This document shows, in pieces, positions 1 through 10,600 of a DNA stretch of 64,000 bases. The first letter of the stretch is position 1. Each line of letters starts with the position of its first letter. Source of the stretch: Undaria pinnatifida (Eukaryota; Sar; Phaeophyceae; Laminariales; Alariaceae). Under the pieces are notes generated by a model, which made no database searches, was not told where the DNA came from, and saw only the letters and a program-made list of their open reading frames with translations. A program made the translations under genes and the position numbers. The stretch lies in the NCBI GenBank assembly GCA_012845835.1, contig JABAKD010000022.1, positions 8,187,625 through 8,251,624 on the forward strand, read 5' to 3'.

Positions 1-105
1 CTCATTTCATGCGTGGCCATCATCGTGTTGCCATAGACCCTCGCATCCCTACAAAACCGAGACGGATCACGTCGGGTTTTCACCGACCAAGCAGAAAAAG
101 CGAGA
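1..105 (+). repeat. Partial copy of dispersed repeat family R1
   Basis: The stretch with CGCATCCCTACAAAACCGAG followed by a GTCGGGTTTTCACCGACCA-like core recurs, with divergence, at 16285-16475 (-), 26990-27055 (-), 53330-53415 (-), 53735-53800, 54490-54690, 56975-57185 and 57795-58110. Longer copies continue with a segment around GTCGCATGAAGGGTGAGCTG. I do not recognise the family, and it has no reading frame shared by all copies. Confidence 0.7.
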
Positions 106-257
106 GGGGTCAGAGAGAGGGGTGGTGATCAGAGGGGGGGGGAACGTTACCCGGGGGGGGGTGAGGGGGAGGAGAGTGGTCATTGAGGTGAAGCGGGTGA
201 TGCTGATCACCCTTGACGTTTTTTTTTCGCTGGTCTGGACTCGAGAGCTGTGGGCGT

Positions 258-305
258 GGGGAGTCGCGCTTGGTTGTGCGTGGGGAGTCGCACTTGGTTG
301 TGCGG
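258..305. repeat. Short tandem duplication (about 24 bp x 2)
   Basis: The unit around GTGGGGAGTCGC.CTTGGTTG occurs twice in a row. It inflates spurious open frames here. No gene is supported. Confidence 0.6.
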
Positions 306-340
306 CGGGCCGCAAACTTGTTGGTATTTTGGTTATTCGT

Positions 341-395
341 AAAAGCTTCCATGGAAGCGATGGAAGCTTCCATGGAAGCTTTCATGAACTTCCAC
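341..395. repeat. Truncated copy of the GAAGCTTCC foldback repeat
   Basis: This short block of GAAGCTTCCATGG repeats ends at 374-395 with the same 22-bp terminus that closes the larger element at 1836-1857. It looks like one end of that element without its partner. Confidence 0.6.
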
Positions 396-688
396 CAAAG
401 ATGCACATGCGGTTTCCCACCCGCGCACAGCGTTTGTCGCCGCAATTAAAAAAAACAGCTGGGCATATGTCCTTCTCGCCGGAGGCGTGAAAGATAATTG
501 AGGCACTATTTCGTGTTCGCTATAGGCGAATTTACTCTTTTGCCTGTCCTAGACGCACTTCATGAAGTGTTTTTCGGGCGTTGACTACCGCAATTGTCGC
601 ATTTTTTCACCTCCAGCGGCCCTCCCGGGTGGAGTCTACACTCCTGCGATGCCTGAGTTCAACCGGTCTCCTGCACTTGTTTTTTTGC

Positions 689-1857
689 GTGGAAGTTCAT
701 GAAAGCTTCCGTGGAAGCTTCCACCTCTTCCATGGAAGCTTCCATAGCTTCCATGAAAGCTTCCATGGAACGAAAATCCCAGAAGCTTCCACGGAAGCTT
801 TCGATGGAAGCACCCCCATCGAAAGCTTCCACGGAAACTTCCATGGAAGTAGTGGAAGATGCCGCGGACGTCACTTCCACGGAAGCTTCCACGGAAATTT
901 TCCGAAAGCTTCCACTTCCATGAAAGCTTCCACGAAAGCTTCCACGACAGCTTCCACGAAAGCACTTCCACGAATTTCTAGGTTTTAGTTCCATGGAAGC
1001 AACCGGCAGCTTCCACGGAAGGCCGGAAGCTCAGCGGCTTCCACGAAAGCTTCCACGAAAGCGTTTCGTGAAAGTTTTCGAAGTAGCTTCCACAAAAAGT
1101 TGGAAGCTACATCCACGGAATTTTACGTTTTAATTCCATTGAAGCTTCGATTGAAGCTTCCGCAGCTTCCACGGAATCTCAGCGGCTTCCACGACAGCTC
1201 CCACGGATATATTTGTATTTTACACCACTGTGCGTCCAGTAGAGCTTGCCACTTTTTCGACAGCATGGTTGACGCACACTGTGTACGAGACGAAGGGAGT
1301 TTCACCGTACAATGGTTGTTGCATTTCATTGGGTTAGGGTTAGGGTGCAATATATATTTTAATTAGTATGCCAACTACATGCCGGAAGCTTTCACGGAAG
1401 CTTTCGTGGCAGTAATTTTCTTTCACGGGAGCTATCACGGAAGCTTCCATGGGATTTTGTTTTGAAAGCTTCCGTTGAAGAAAAATATTGTTTGTGATTT
1501 TCAATATATTACTTACTTCCGCGGACGCTTTCGTGAAATCTTCCATGTGGAAGCAAATTCACTTCCACGAAAAAGCTTCCTTGAAAACGTCCGTGAAAGC
1601 TTCCGTGGAAGCAAATTTACTTCCACGAAAGCTTCCGTGGAAGTTTCCATGGGAGTAACTTACGTGGAAGCTTTCATGGAAGCTTCCGTGGATGTTTCCA
1701 TGGAAGTAACTTGCGTGAAAGTTACTTCCACGCTTCCATGGAAGCTTCCACAGCTTCCATGAAAGCTTCCATGGAATCGATAGCAGCTTCCATGGAATCG
1801 ATAGAAGCTTCCATGGAATCGATAGAAGCTTCCATGGAAGCTTTCATGAACTTCCAC
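689..1857. mobile_element. Foldback/satellite element built of GAAGCTTCC repeats
   Basis: The region is packed with degenerate GAAGCTTCCA(T/C)GGAA units, which are rich in HindIII and NcoI palindromes. It is bounded by a perfect 22-bp inverted repeat: 689-710 starts GTGGAAGTTCATGAAAGC and 1836-1857 is its exact reverse complement. Some internal sequence (about 1200-1370) is not made of the unit. The open frames on both strands are by-products of the repeat (Ser/Phe/Glu/Ala-rich) and are not called as genes. A non-autonomous foldback element is the best reading; a pure satellite is the alternative. Confidence 0.6.
1331..1345 (+). repeat. Interstitial telomere-like tract
   Basis: GGGTTAGGGTTAGGG is two and a half TTAGGG units inside the foldback element. 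It is too short to be a telomere. Confidence 0.5.
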
Positions 1858-3120
1858 CAAATATGCAGATAGTGCAGGTGGCCCAGCGCAACACGCCTTC
1901 CAGCCCATACCACTCTTCGCGCGACAGGCGCCGGAGTCCTAACTACCGTATGCCCTCTGGTTACTGCTACCATACATAGGTATTCGATTATGTGAAACCG
2001 CCCGAGGAATGCACCTCAGAGGCCCTCTCCCCGCTGAAAAACCAGCTGAGTGCTGTGCCGTTGTCACATGATCCCTACGCTTCTAGCCGACGCCCAGAAC
2101 AACACTAAAACGGAAGCATTGCGTACTGGTTTTCTTTTCGAGATATACCGCTACAACGACGCGCGACAAGTTCCATGACTGGCCACAAAATTACTACCGC
2201 CGGTGCCGGCACACGGGTGGTCGGGGCTTGGGCACAGTAGGAGTATAACAGCAAACATGGTGCCGTCAGTACCAGAGTATACCGGTAACGTAAGCCGGCT
2301 GGTCCCGGGAAAGAAAACGACGTGATCTTCGCCGCTCGAGGCGCGGGGGCAACAGGTAACGGTGGGGGTCGGGTCGGCACCGCAGGCTCGTTCGAGCCAC
2401 TTTTTGGTGGGGGGCAGCAGGTGCGTCCATGCTTGTGTCCATGCCGGTATGTATCCACAAGGTGATGTGATAATTTTGGCGTGTCATGCTGTTTAGCACA
2501 CCTCCGGGGGGGGGGGGGGGGGGGGGGGGGTACCCCCGGTGATAAAGCGACGGTCGAAAACCAAACCAAAAATGTATCACCGGGGGTGGTCATTGTTAGG
2601 TATATACTTTGTAGCACTAGTATTAAATAGTGCTACTGTATGTATGGGTAGTGACTCGTACTGTACCCACGGAGACACCGAGTCACGTTACTGAATAGCT
2701 CAGTGGGTAGTGCTATTAATATATAACTGGTCCAACACAATACACGCCTTCGAGTTCGTTGGCTGAATCTCGCCGACTTCGTATGATAGTGTGTACCACC
2801 AGCATGTTCATGTAGCGGTATGTCTTAGTTACCTCGGGGGGGGGTGTTTTCTTTCGTGTTATACGGTACTAATACAACACGAAAACGGTGGCTTTGGAAA
2901 AATCTTGTCCGAAGGCCGGCACATCGCTCGTCGCTCCCCCGTTGTTTTTCTCCTGGTTGTCCAGAAACTCAGCTTCGAAAATCGCTCGAGGGGCGTGGTT
3001 GTGGTGTGCACGTTATATCATACCTCTGTACGTATACGTACCCACGGTGTTATAAACATTAGAACGTGTATGCCTCATATGGATATCATACCACCGGTAG
3101 CAGCACCTGAGCAAAATGTA

Positions 3121-3365
3121 TTATAAAAATTAAAATACACTCCAGCTGTGAGATCGAATATTTTGTCGAAACTCATCTTTGCAAGCTGTGTGTGATACTC
3201 CGATCGCGCGTATTACGGGTTGTGTGTCCTCATTAAGGATATAGGTCGGCGACTCCCCTTGCAACTACAGTGTAGCTATCAGGGTCAACAGGTTGATGTT
3301 AGGCAGTCTGTGCGCGGAAACTAAAAAACCCTTTTCTGAGGGGGACGGAATCTGACAGCTGTGGA
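3121..3365 (-). repeat. Dispersed repeat with the SFDEI/FVELTA-like module
   Basis: This roughly 245-bp block is closely matched at 22597-22830, from the AATACACTCCAGCTGTGAGA start through a stretch ending in GTCTGTGCGCGGAAACTA. Part of it recurs inverted at 23930-24060. Read on the minus strand, it contains the module described in the findings. Confidence 0.7.
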
Positions 3366-4577
3366 AGGAAATGCATCCGTTTATCAAGTGAATCCTGTAA
3401 TATATCAATTACAATGGAAACCCGATTTAGGATCGCCCAGGATAAGAGAGTTCGGCGTGGTCAAATCGGCTTGTTCCGCCTAAAGTATTCGCCATATATT
3501 TCTTACTACATACTACAGATAAGAGCGATGTCTCGGGAATAGCGTTTTTGTTTTGGCTTGCCACGGGGCGCTCTTAAATCGGGGTGCCCACTGTAATTAG
3601 GGAGTATCTCAGTGGGGGTCCCCTGTACAGTTATAGGGGGGGACACAGAGTGCTCCCTGCAGGTCTGCCAATTGAGCAGGTCCTCGGAGAGTACTCACTT
3701 TCGTTTCCTTCGTAGAGACGTGGCTTTATTCGTTTCCACCGGAGCCCCGGATAGCTTCTAAGATCGGAGGCACGTGCCTCCGATCTATTGCCTAACTTTC
3801 CCGAATATAAAACGCCAACCTAATCATACGAAACCCATCCAAATGATCTCAAATTCAGATAATTACAGGCCTTTCGAGGCCGTATCTTAACACTAGCCCA
3901 CCCTGATGAGTTGCATATGCAGAAATATGGGAGATTCGGGGAAACTCCGGTTTTACGAACTAAACCATGAGTCAAAGATGCGGCTCCTCAAAACCCACTC
4001 CCACACCTCTAACCGTCTGGCTATGGAGCCAGGAACACGCGAAGGAAAGCAGTTGAACGCAGATCGAGGCCGTATCTTAACACCCCCTACAAGTGCCGGT
4101 TTAGTGCTAATACCAGGTAGTTCCTATTTATTGCCGATATAGTGTTGATGAAATCGCTTGGCATGACAGGTACCACTACTATCACTATTAAAATGTACAT
4201 ATCCTACGTAAGTAAGTTGTTGTTCTCGCAATAAGTAAGTAGTGCCGGTACAGCCAGTAATGCCGGTGTCCGGTGTGTTCCCTGCCGGTATTTTGCTGGC
4301 TGGCACATACCGACGACGCCCGCTCTATATAGGGCTAACACCATTCACCGCCGTACGAAATTCTCCAAGCGTGAAGTATGATTCTTCAAAACATTATTCT
4401 TATTTAGCGCCCTCAACAGAAGAATGCGTACATACTCGCAACGTAAAATATACCGGTGCGCCCTCAGTGCGACCTCACTGCGACTACTTGCACTACACAC
4501 AAATTTTAAGGGAGGGCTAATTAGTTTCACTTTACATCAGGGGTATCTTCGGTTCGTTATGCTGGAGAGTGGAGAGG

Positions 4578-4632
4578 AAGTTGTTGTTGTTGTTGTTGTT
4601 GTTGTTGTCGTCGTTGTTGTTGATGTTGTTGT
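4578..4632. repeat. (GTT)n microsatellite
   Basis: An uninterrupted, then slightly imperfect, GTT repeat. It produces poly-Val and poly-Thr frames that are not genes. Confidence 0.85.
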
Positions 4633-6825
4633 TAATGTCTCCCTTTTGTCAAATCTAGTAAGAGTGCCGGGGTCGCACAAAGAAGGTATATGTTCGTACG
4701 AGTGAGTCGCGCATCGGGACGCATCACCATCAACAATACAATACTTGAAGTATATTATTAATGAGTAAAAAAAACTCACCCACATACTACATGTATACTG
4801 CAAGTACCAACAACACAGCTGGCAAAGATGAGTATCAACCGTAAATTCGTCGAACTCACAGCTGGCGTCGTTGGAATAATTTAATTTCGAAAAAAATGAG
4901 TGCACTCTGCTGCCAATAATGCTGGTGAATGATGCTGACGTACATACTTGTAATTAGTGTTCAGAAATATCGTGTTTTTGGAGACGACAGGTTCGTACTT
5001 GGAAATAGAGTACAGAAACATAATTTCTTCAGTGATGGGAAACAGGTCAAAATCAATCCGAGTGTTTTTGATTCGCAGTAGTCTAATTACATTTCACAAC
5101 ACATTTTGATACATCTGACATACCTAGCTGCGGCTTTTGTCGGCACGCCGTCGAACGAGAATAAATTGTTCGTTGGCACCCGGTGGCGTATCAGGTTATC
5201 CTCGATCGAGTCTGGTACAGGTCAGTTTCGTGAGACCGAGCCCCGCCGAGTGCATACTCGTATAAATTCGTTGGGACATTTTCTTGTTCACATATTGACT
5301 TATTGCGGAAAGCGCGAGAGCGTGAGTTAGCAACGCTCGATGAAAATTCGACGAGCAGTGGGATTGCTGAACCCTATGTGCGCGATAAAAATTGAAGGCA
5401 AGGACCGGGGGGGGAAGGGACGACACGTGTGACCACGGCTTGTCCAGAAGCTGGAAGTAGAAGTGTGAGAAGAAAAAAAGAAAAATCACCCGATCTTCCC
5501 ACCCTCCAAACGAATACGAAAACAACTTCAGAACTTTCCAATTGGAACTTCGGCTCCTGAGTCTTGAGAGCGAGTCATCTTCGAAGAGTTAATTAATTGC
5601 CTCGTATCTGTGATATTTCATACCCGTTCCTTATACGTACATATCATCGTATAATTGTTGTCTAATACGACTGGTACGAGGAGTATATACGTGCATGCGC
5701 GACTACTCACAGAAGTACCAGACGGACAAAACGCCTCAAAGTTGAAAAAGTGGCTCTTGAACAGAGCAAGCAGAGAGGCAGGAGGTGACGATGCAGACAG
5801 ATCCAACCAGCGTGTGTGCGCTCACACCGCCTCACCTCTTCATCGTGCGCACCCGCGGGCGAAGAGGCAGCCGTCCCGGTCGTCTCAGCGCCAGAAAAAG
5901 GAGCGCCGTCGCCATCGCCACTTTTTTTATTTTCGTCCATGTTTTTTGTTCTTTATGCTGATGGCCAACATGTCGAACAGGCGACATGTCGAACAGACGA
6001 CATGTCGAACGGACGTGACACGCAACAATGCAACGAGCTTGTGTTGGAACAGAGGAGGGGGGGAAATGTACCTGTCTGTGGTACGTGACTGGGTGAAATA
6101 TCTTTTCTTACAACAACAACAACAACAACAACAACAATCATAACCCTCTTCCATAGCGACGCAGCAACTATTATTATTAATATTTTAATAGTCAAGACCG
6201 AGACAGACAGCACCGCCTCCGTGCTGCCTTGGTGCTGCTAATATTTTTCATCTATTTTTTGGGGGGGCTTCAGAGGGAAAAAATGAACAAGGAACACTTA
6301 TGATTGCAGCATCCTTGACACGAAGCAACCCGGGCTGCTGCGAAGAAAGCTGACGCCGAATTTTAACCAGTCGAACTCCATTGCAAGTACCGCTTCTGTA
6401 AGACACGCGCATAGCTTGCACTGCCGTGTGCTGCGTGCTCACGGCATGAAAAATACCGCGTTGTTGGTACTTTGCTTTAGCGCTGTACATATATAAGAGA
6501 GTAGTAGTTATAATAATAGTAGCCGCGGCTGCCGTAGTTGCGAGGTGTGTGAGTTCTTTATACTGTTTCCATCATCTAATAATGTACACATGAAGCACAA
6601 CAGCCCTAGCAGTCACAGTGTCAGTGCCGATGCCTCGTCCTCTCTACTATGCAAGGAGAGGAGCTCTCGCTGTAGTCACAAACTACGAAACGGAGATACC
6701 TACTACTACTGCTGTGATGCTGCTGTTGTTGCTGCTTTATGTACACACTACTACTCACGTACGAGTATTGCGAGAAAATACAGGTTGGTGCCATGCAATG
6801 CCGAATGCGCAACGAACGCGGGGGC

Positions 6826-6916
6826 TTAACCCCTTCAGAGCCCCCGAACCCCTCCTTATACTAAATCCAAGTAATTTTGTCCCTAAAAACGGGTTTCCAG
6901 TTGGAAAAGGGTTAAC
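6826..6916. mobile_element. 85-90 bp mini inverted-repeat element (TTAACCC ends)
   Basis: The element begins TTAACCCCTT and ends AAAGGGTTAA, so its ends are inverted repeats. The interior has CCCTCCTTATACTAAATCCA and GGGTTTCCAGTTG. Related copies are near 46683-46768, 51013-51095, 58420-58500 and 58797-58875, and inside each 190-bp unit at 24540-25500. It has no coding capacity. Confidence 0.6.
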
Positions 6917-7046
6917 ATAAACCCTAAGCCAGCACCTCGATATAAATAAAACAGTTTGTTTTTACCTTTTTTTGCTGGTGTGTATGCAGAAAATAAAAGT
7001 ATTATAATAACAACCCGGTACAACGACTCCGAGACGTACACTTGTA

Positions 7047-7104
7047 GGTCCGTGCATAACTCAAAATCCTAATTTTTCCCAGCACAAATGACAACTTTTC
7101 TTTG
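7047..7104 (+). repeat. Left terminal inverted repeat of the transposon
   Basis: The outer 14 bases match the right end at 13 positions. Inward similarity is patchy (an ATCC block, then ACTTTTCTTTG). Confidence 0.55.
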
Positions 7105-7630
7105 CACTCAAGTGGTTGTTGCGAAATCCGAAAGTACCCGCAAACGCCCTGTTTACAGGCGCATCGCGTGACGGAGAGTTTTTTCTCTTTCTCGTTGACT
7201 TTCTATCCCCGATAAACCGGAAAAACTTGTTATGTTTTTCCAGGTATGTGTTGTTTGTCAATATGCCAACAAAATCAACGGTTTGAACAGATCTCGGAAT
7301 TTGCCAGGTGTTTTTTTTTTTGGTGTTGTTGAAAATATTCGAAATTGACAGAGATATCGCAAAAAAAACTTGATTTAGAGGGTCAAGTCGTTTTGTTTTA
7401 TATGCGATAACTAACCGACCGATTTCAAAATGGAGCGCGGCAAACGATTCCTCTCATCAATCTCCTGGTGGGTGTTTTTGTTTTTTGCTGGGAAAAATCT
7501 GGTTCTCGAGAAATTCGCATTTTTGTTGTTCCGCACCATGCGGTGACTTTTCGTTTCGCTGGGTGCACAATAACTCAACAATCGCACACACACGGCAGCC
7601 CGAACAACACAAAACACGCACGCAAGCACC

Positions 7631-10600
7631 ATGGGGAAGCCCAAGGGACGGGGTAAGAAGGAATTCGGCAATCGCGGAGCCGATGGCCGGGCGGTTTCTA
7701 AGAGGCCAAAGCCGGCGCAGCAACATGATCTTCCATCGCCCGGCGCTGGTGATGCACCCTTCGATGGCCACGACGGCGCGGATTTGATGGACGTGGATGA
7801 GGAGGAAGGGAAGGCGGCAGCCGAGGATGCCAACGACGAGGAGTGGTGCGATGAGCATCCCAGTGGTGCACGCAGCAGTGGTATAAGTCAGTCGACACTG
7901 AGTTTCGCTCACCGGTCCGTGGAGTCCGGAGCGCGCGCAGCAGAAAATGTGGCCAAAAAAATCCCGCCGCGTGTGCTGTCCAAGAGCCAACAATTCCGGA
8001 ACAGAAAAAAGCTTCTCGGACAACAAACGGCAGACATGGCACGAGCTATGGGGGCGTTTTTGCGGCGGGCGCAGCAGGAGAAGCAGCAGCAGGAGCAGCA
8101 AGAGGAGGAGAGCTCCTCTGTCGGTGGCGAGGTTGGTCCAGTAGAGGAATCGGCGGTGGATTCAGAGGTTGCGCCGCGCACTAGTCCCTCGGGTGGCGGC
8201 AGCGTGTGCGGAGATGCAGAGGCCAGCAGCAGCTGTGGCAGCGTCGGCGACATGTGCATAGCTTCGGGTCACGGGCTTTTGATGCAGGAGTGGTGTAGTG
8301 GTCGAGAGATGAAGGACGCCGAAGAAGCGCTTGATGACAACTGCGATACCTCATCAGACGGTTTTCTTGACGGTTTGGATTTCAGCAGCAGCAGCAGCAG
8401 CAGCGGCGGCGGCGGCGGCGGCAGCAGCTCTGCTGAAAGGGGCGCCCCCCCTTTGCCTCTTGGCAAAGAGGCAGTGGACGTTCGGCAGGAGGCGGGGGCG
8501 AACGGTAAGGTCGGCGACAGCATGCGAACCACTGGAGTGCCCGTCGTTGCAGAGCTCCCCGCACCAGGGCCCTCCCGCCGTAGTACCCGAGACGGTCGTT
8601 TCGGCGGTGCGTTTGCTGCACCCACGCGCCGATACGACAACACGGCTGGCAACAACAATGGTGGAACAGGGAGGGGCAACAGGGTTTTGACGCCGGAGGA
8701 GGTCCGCGACAGATCAGGTCTCACTGCGACAAAGCTTCAGACGAATAAGTCGCGGCGCGCCATGCGGAGGAAGTGGGTGGCGCAGAAGGGCAAGACATGG
8801 ACGCCTGCGGCGCTGGCTCCGGCGAGAGACCGAACGCGCAAGCACTGGTCGAGGCGTAAGGCAGAGCTCATGGAAACCTACCGCAACGCCTACGACGTGC
8901 TTCAGAAGGTGAGATACGTGGTAACAGAGTAGAGTGAGTAGCAACCACAAATGGTAGCGGCGTGAGGAGCAGTACGTGATCAATGCTTATCAACGAAAGC
9001 GAACCGCAAACATTTTCTTTAGGTTTTGAGCGTCAGACATTCGCAGACTTAGCGCCTGTTCTTAGCACTGCTGTGGCCACCCATAGGGCGCCACCGCCAC
9101 TGTTTTTAGCCGGTTCTTTGGTGAAGGCAGGTTGCGTGCCACGTGTCCATGTTTTTTTGCGTTTTTTTTCTCTTCATATCGGAACCTACAGTTGAGACGA
9201 GATCGCCTGAAATTGCATCTGACGGCAATATCTCGAAAACGCACGTGTTCTTCCTCCTTCCTCACAGGCTGAACAGACCAACAACTACAGATCGGTGGTG
9301 GAGGATTCGACGACGATGCTGGATGAAACACACCTGGTTCGCACCACCCGTGTTATCCGGACCGTGAAGCATTTCCTGTTGCTCGAGTGAGTGAGGGCGG
9401 GGAATGTGCAGTGCTGTCTTCTTCTGTCCTTCGTCTTCTGCTTTAAGACCTTTTGTTTGGAGCGGGGCTGTTGTTTCATTGCATCACGGGCGCTGAATGT
9501 TGCTGTCGGGTACTTATTGCTGTGCGATGGTGCTGTTTGATAAGAGGATACTCCGTTTACCGCACATTCCCCCAAAACGAAAATGACGCCCGAATTAACG
9601 ACAGAATCCGAGATGGGGTCGCGAAAATGGAGCACAGCAGAGAAGCAGGCAAGATCGCCGACGTCAACCCGACGACAGTGAGGCGGTGGGTGAAGGAATT
9701 TTGCAAGGGCGGCTCCTTCCTTGTTCGCAAACGGCAGTACAACCAGCGGGAGGCGCACTCTTACATCGACGACGAGGACATCCGCAGCCGCCTGAGGGAG
9801 TACATCGACCGGAGGCTGTACCGACGGAAGAAGGAGAAGCCACGCCTTCGAATCGCACACGTGCAAAGGTGAGTATGGTTTAAAAAAGTGTGGGGGAGAG
9901 AAGGAGACGTAGAATATAAGGGAGACGCTGCTACGTACTCGTGTGCGTTGTTTGCCGTACGCGCGACTCATGTCCAGTTGTGACGCCCCCCCCCCCGCTT
10001 CCTACAAAAGATTGGTGTAGGAGGTACGCGCGAGCGTCGGAACCAACCTTCATCCCTATGTTCGGAATGGAGTTTTGTGCTTATTGAATACTTTTTCAGT
10101 TGGCCGGTGACCCTCCCCCTCACTTCAGTTTTCCATCGTGAGCATATCTCTGATGTATTGGAAAGAACCTCTTCTCGACCCCCCCAAGCCGTTGTCAGTT
10201 GTTTTCGTGGCATTTTCCATGCACTCATCCTGCAATGTGTGGTCACTTTGCAACAGGTGGATCAATGAAGAGCTGCTGAAGGAGGAGCTTACCGGTACGA
10301 GAGGAATTTCTCGGAGGACCGTGCACAAGTGGATGCAGAAACTCGGCTTTCGTTGGTCGAGGCACCACAAGTGCGTGTACGTGGACGGCCGCAACAGACC
10401 GGACATCGTCACCAACCGTTGGAGTTTTGTGGCGTTGCTAAAGTGCCTGCGCCAGAAGATGTCCATGTGAGAAACAGCAATCGAAAATGCAAAAATCGCA
10501 AGCAGTTGTTGACTCGGGGCGTGGTTTCATCAGCCTGGGATGTCGAAACACTTTTTTTTTGTTCTTTGGCGTGTCGTGCAGTGTCACATGCGGTGTACCG

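Larger units (their letters stand above)
1861..7046. other. Intergenic, repeat-rich, no gene seen
   Basis: No frame in this stretch shows family resemblance or splice-linked continuation. It holds a G run of about 25 at 2506-2530, a dispersed repeat at 3121-3365 that recurs at 22597-22830, a repeated 17-mer ending CCGTATCTTAAC near 3880 and 4067, a GTT microsatellite (4578-4632), a CAA microsatellite (6110-6137) and an 85-90 bp mini-element at 6826-6916. Confidence 0.6.

Noticed and set aside
581-994. Several overlapping 110-135 codon frames on both strands
   Set aside because: All are translations of the GAAGCTTCC repeat in different frames; composition and mutual overlap fit repeat sequence, not genes.
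2690-2765. tRNA-like A box TAGCTCAGTGGG near 2697
   Set aside because: The A box matches, but there is no B box of the GGTTCGANTCC type at the right distance and no acceptor stem pairing.
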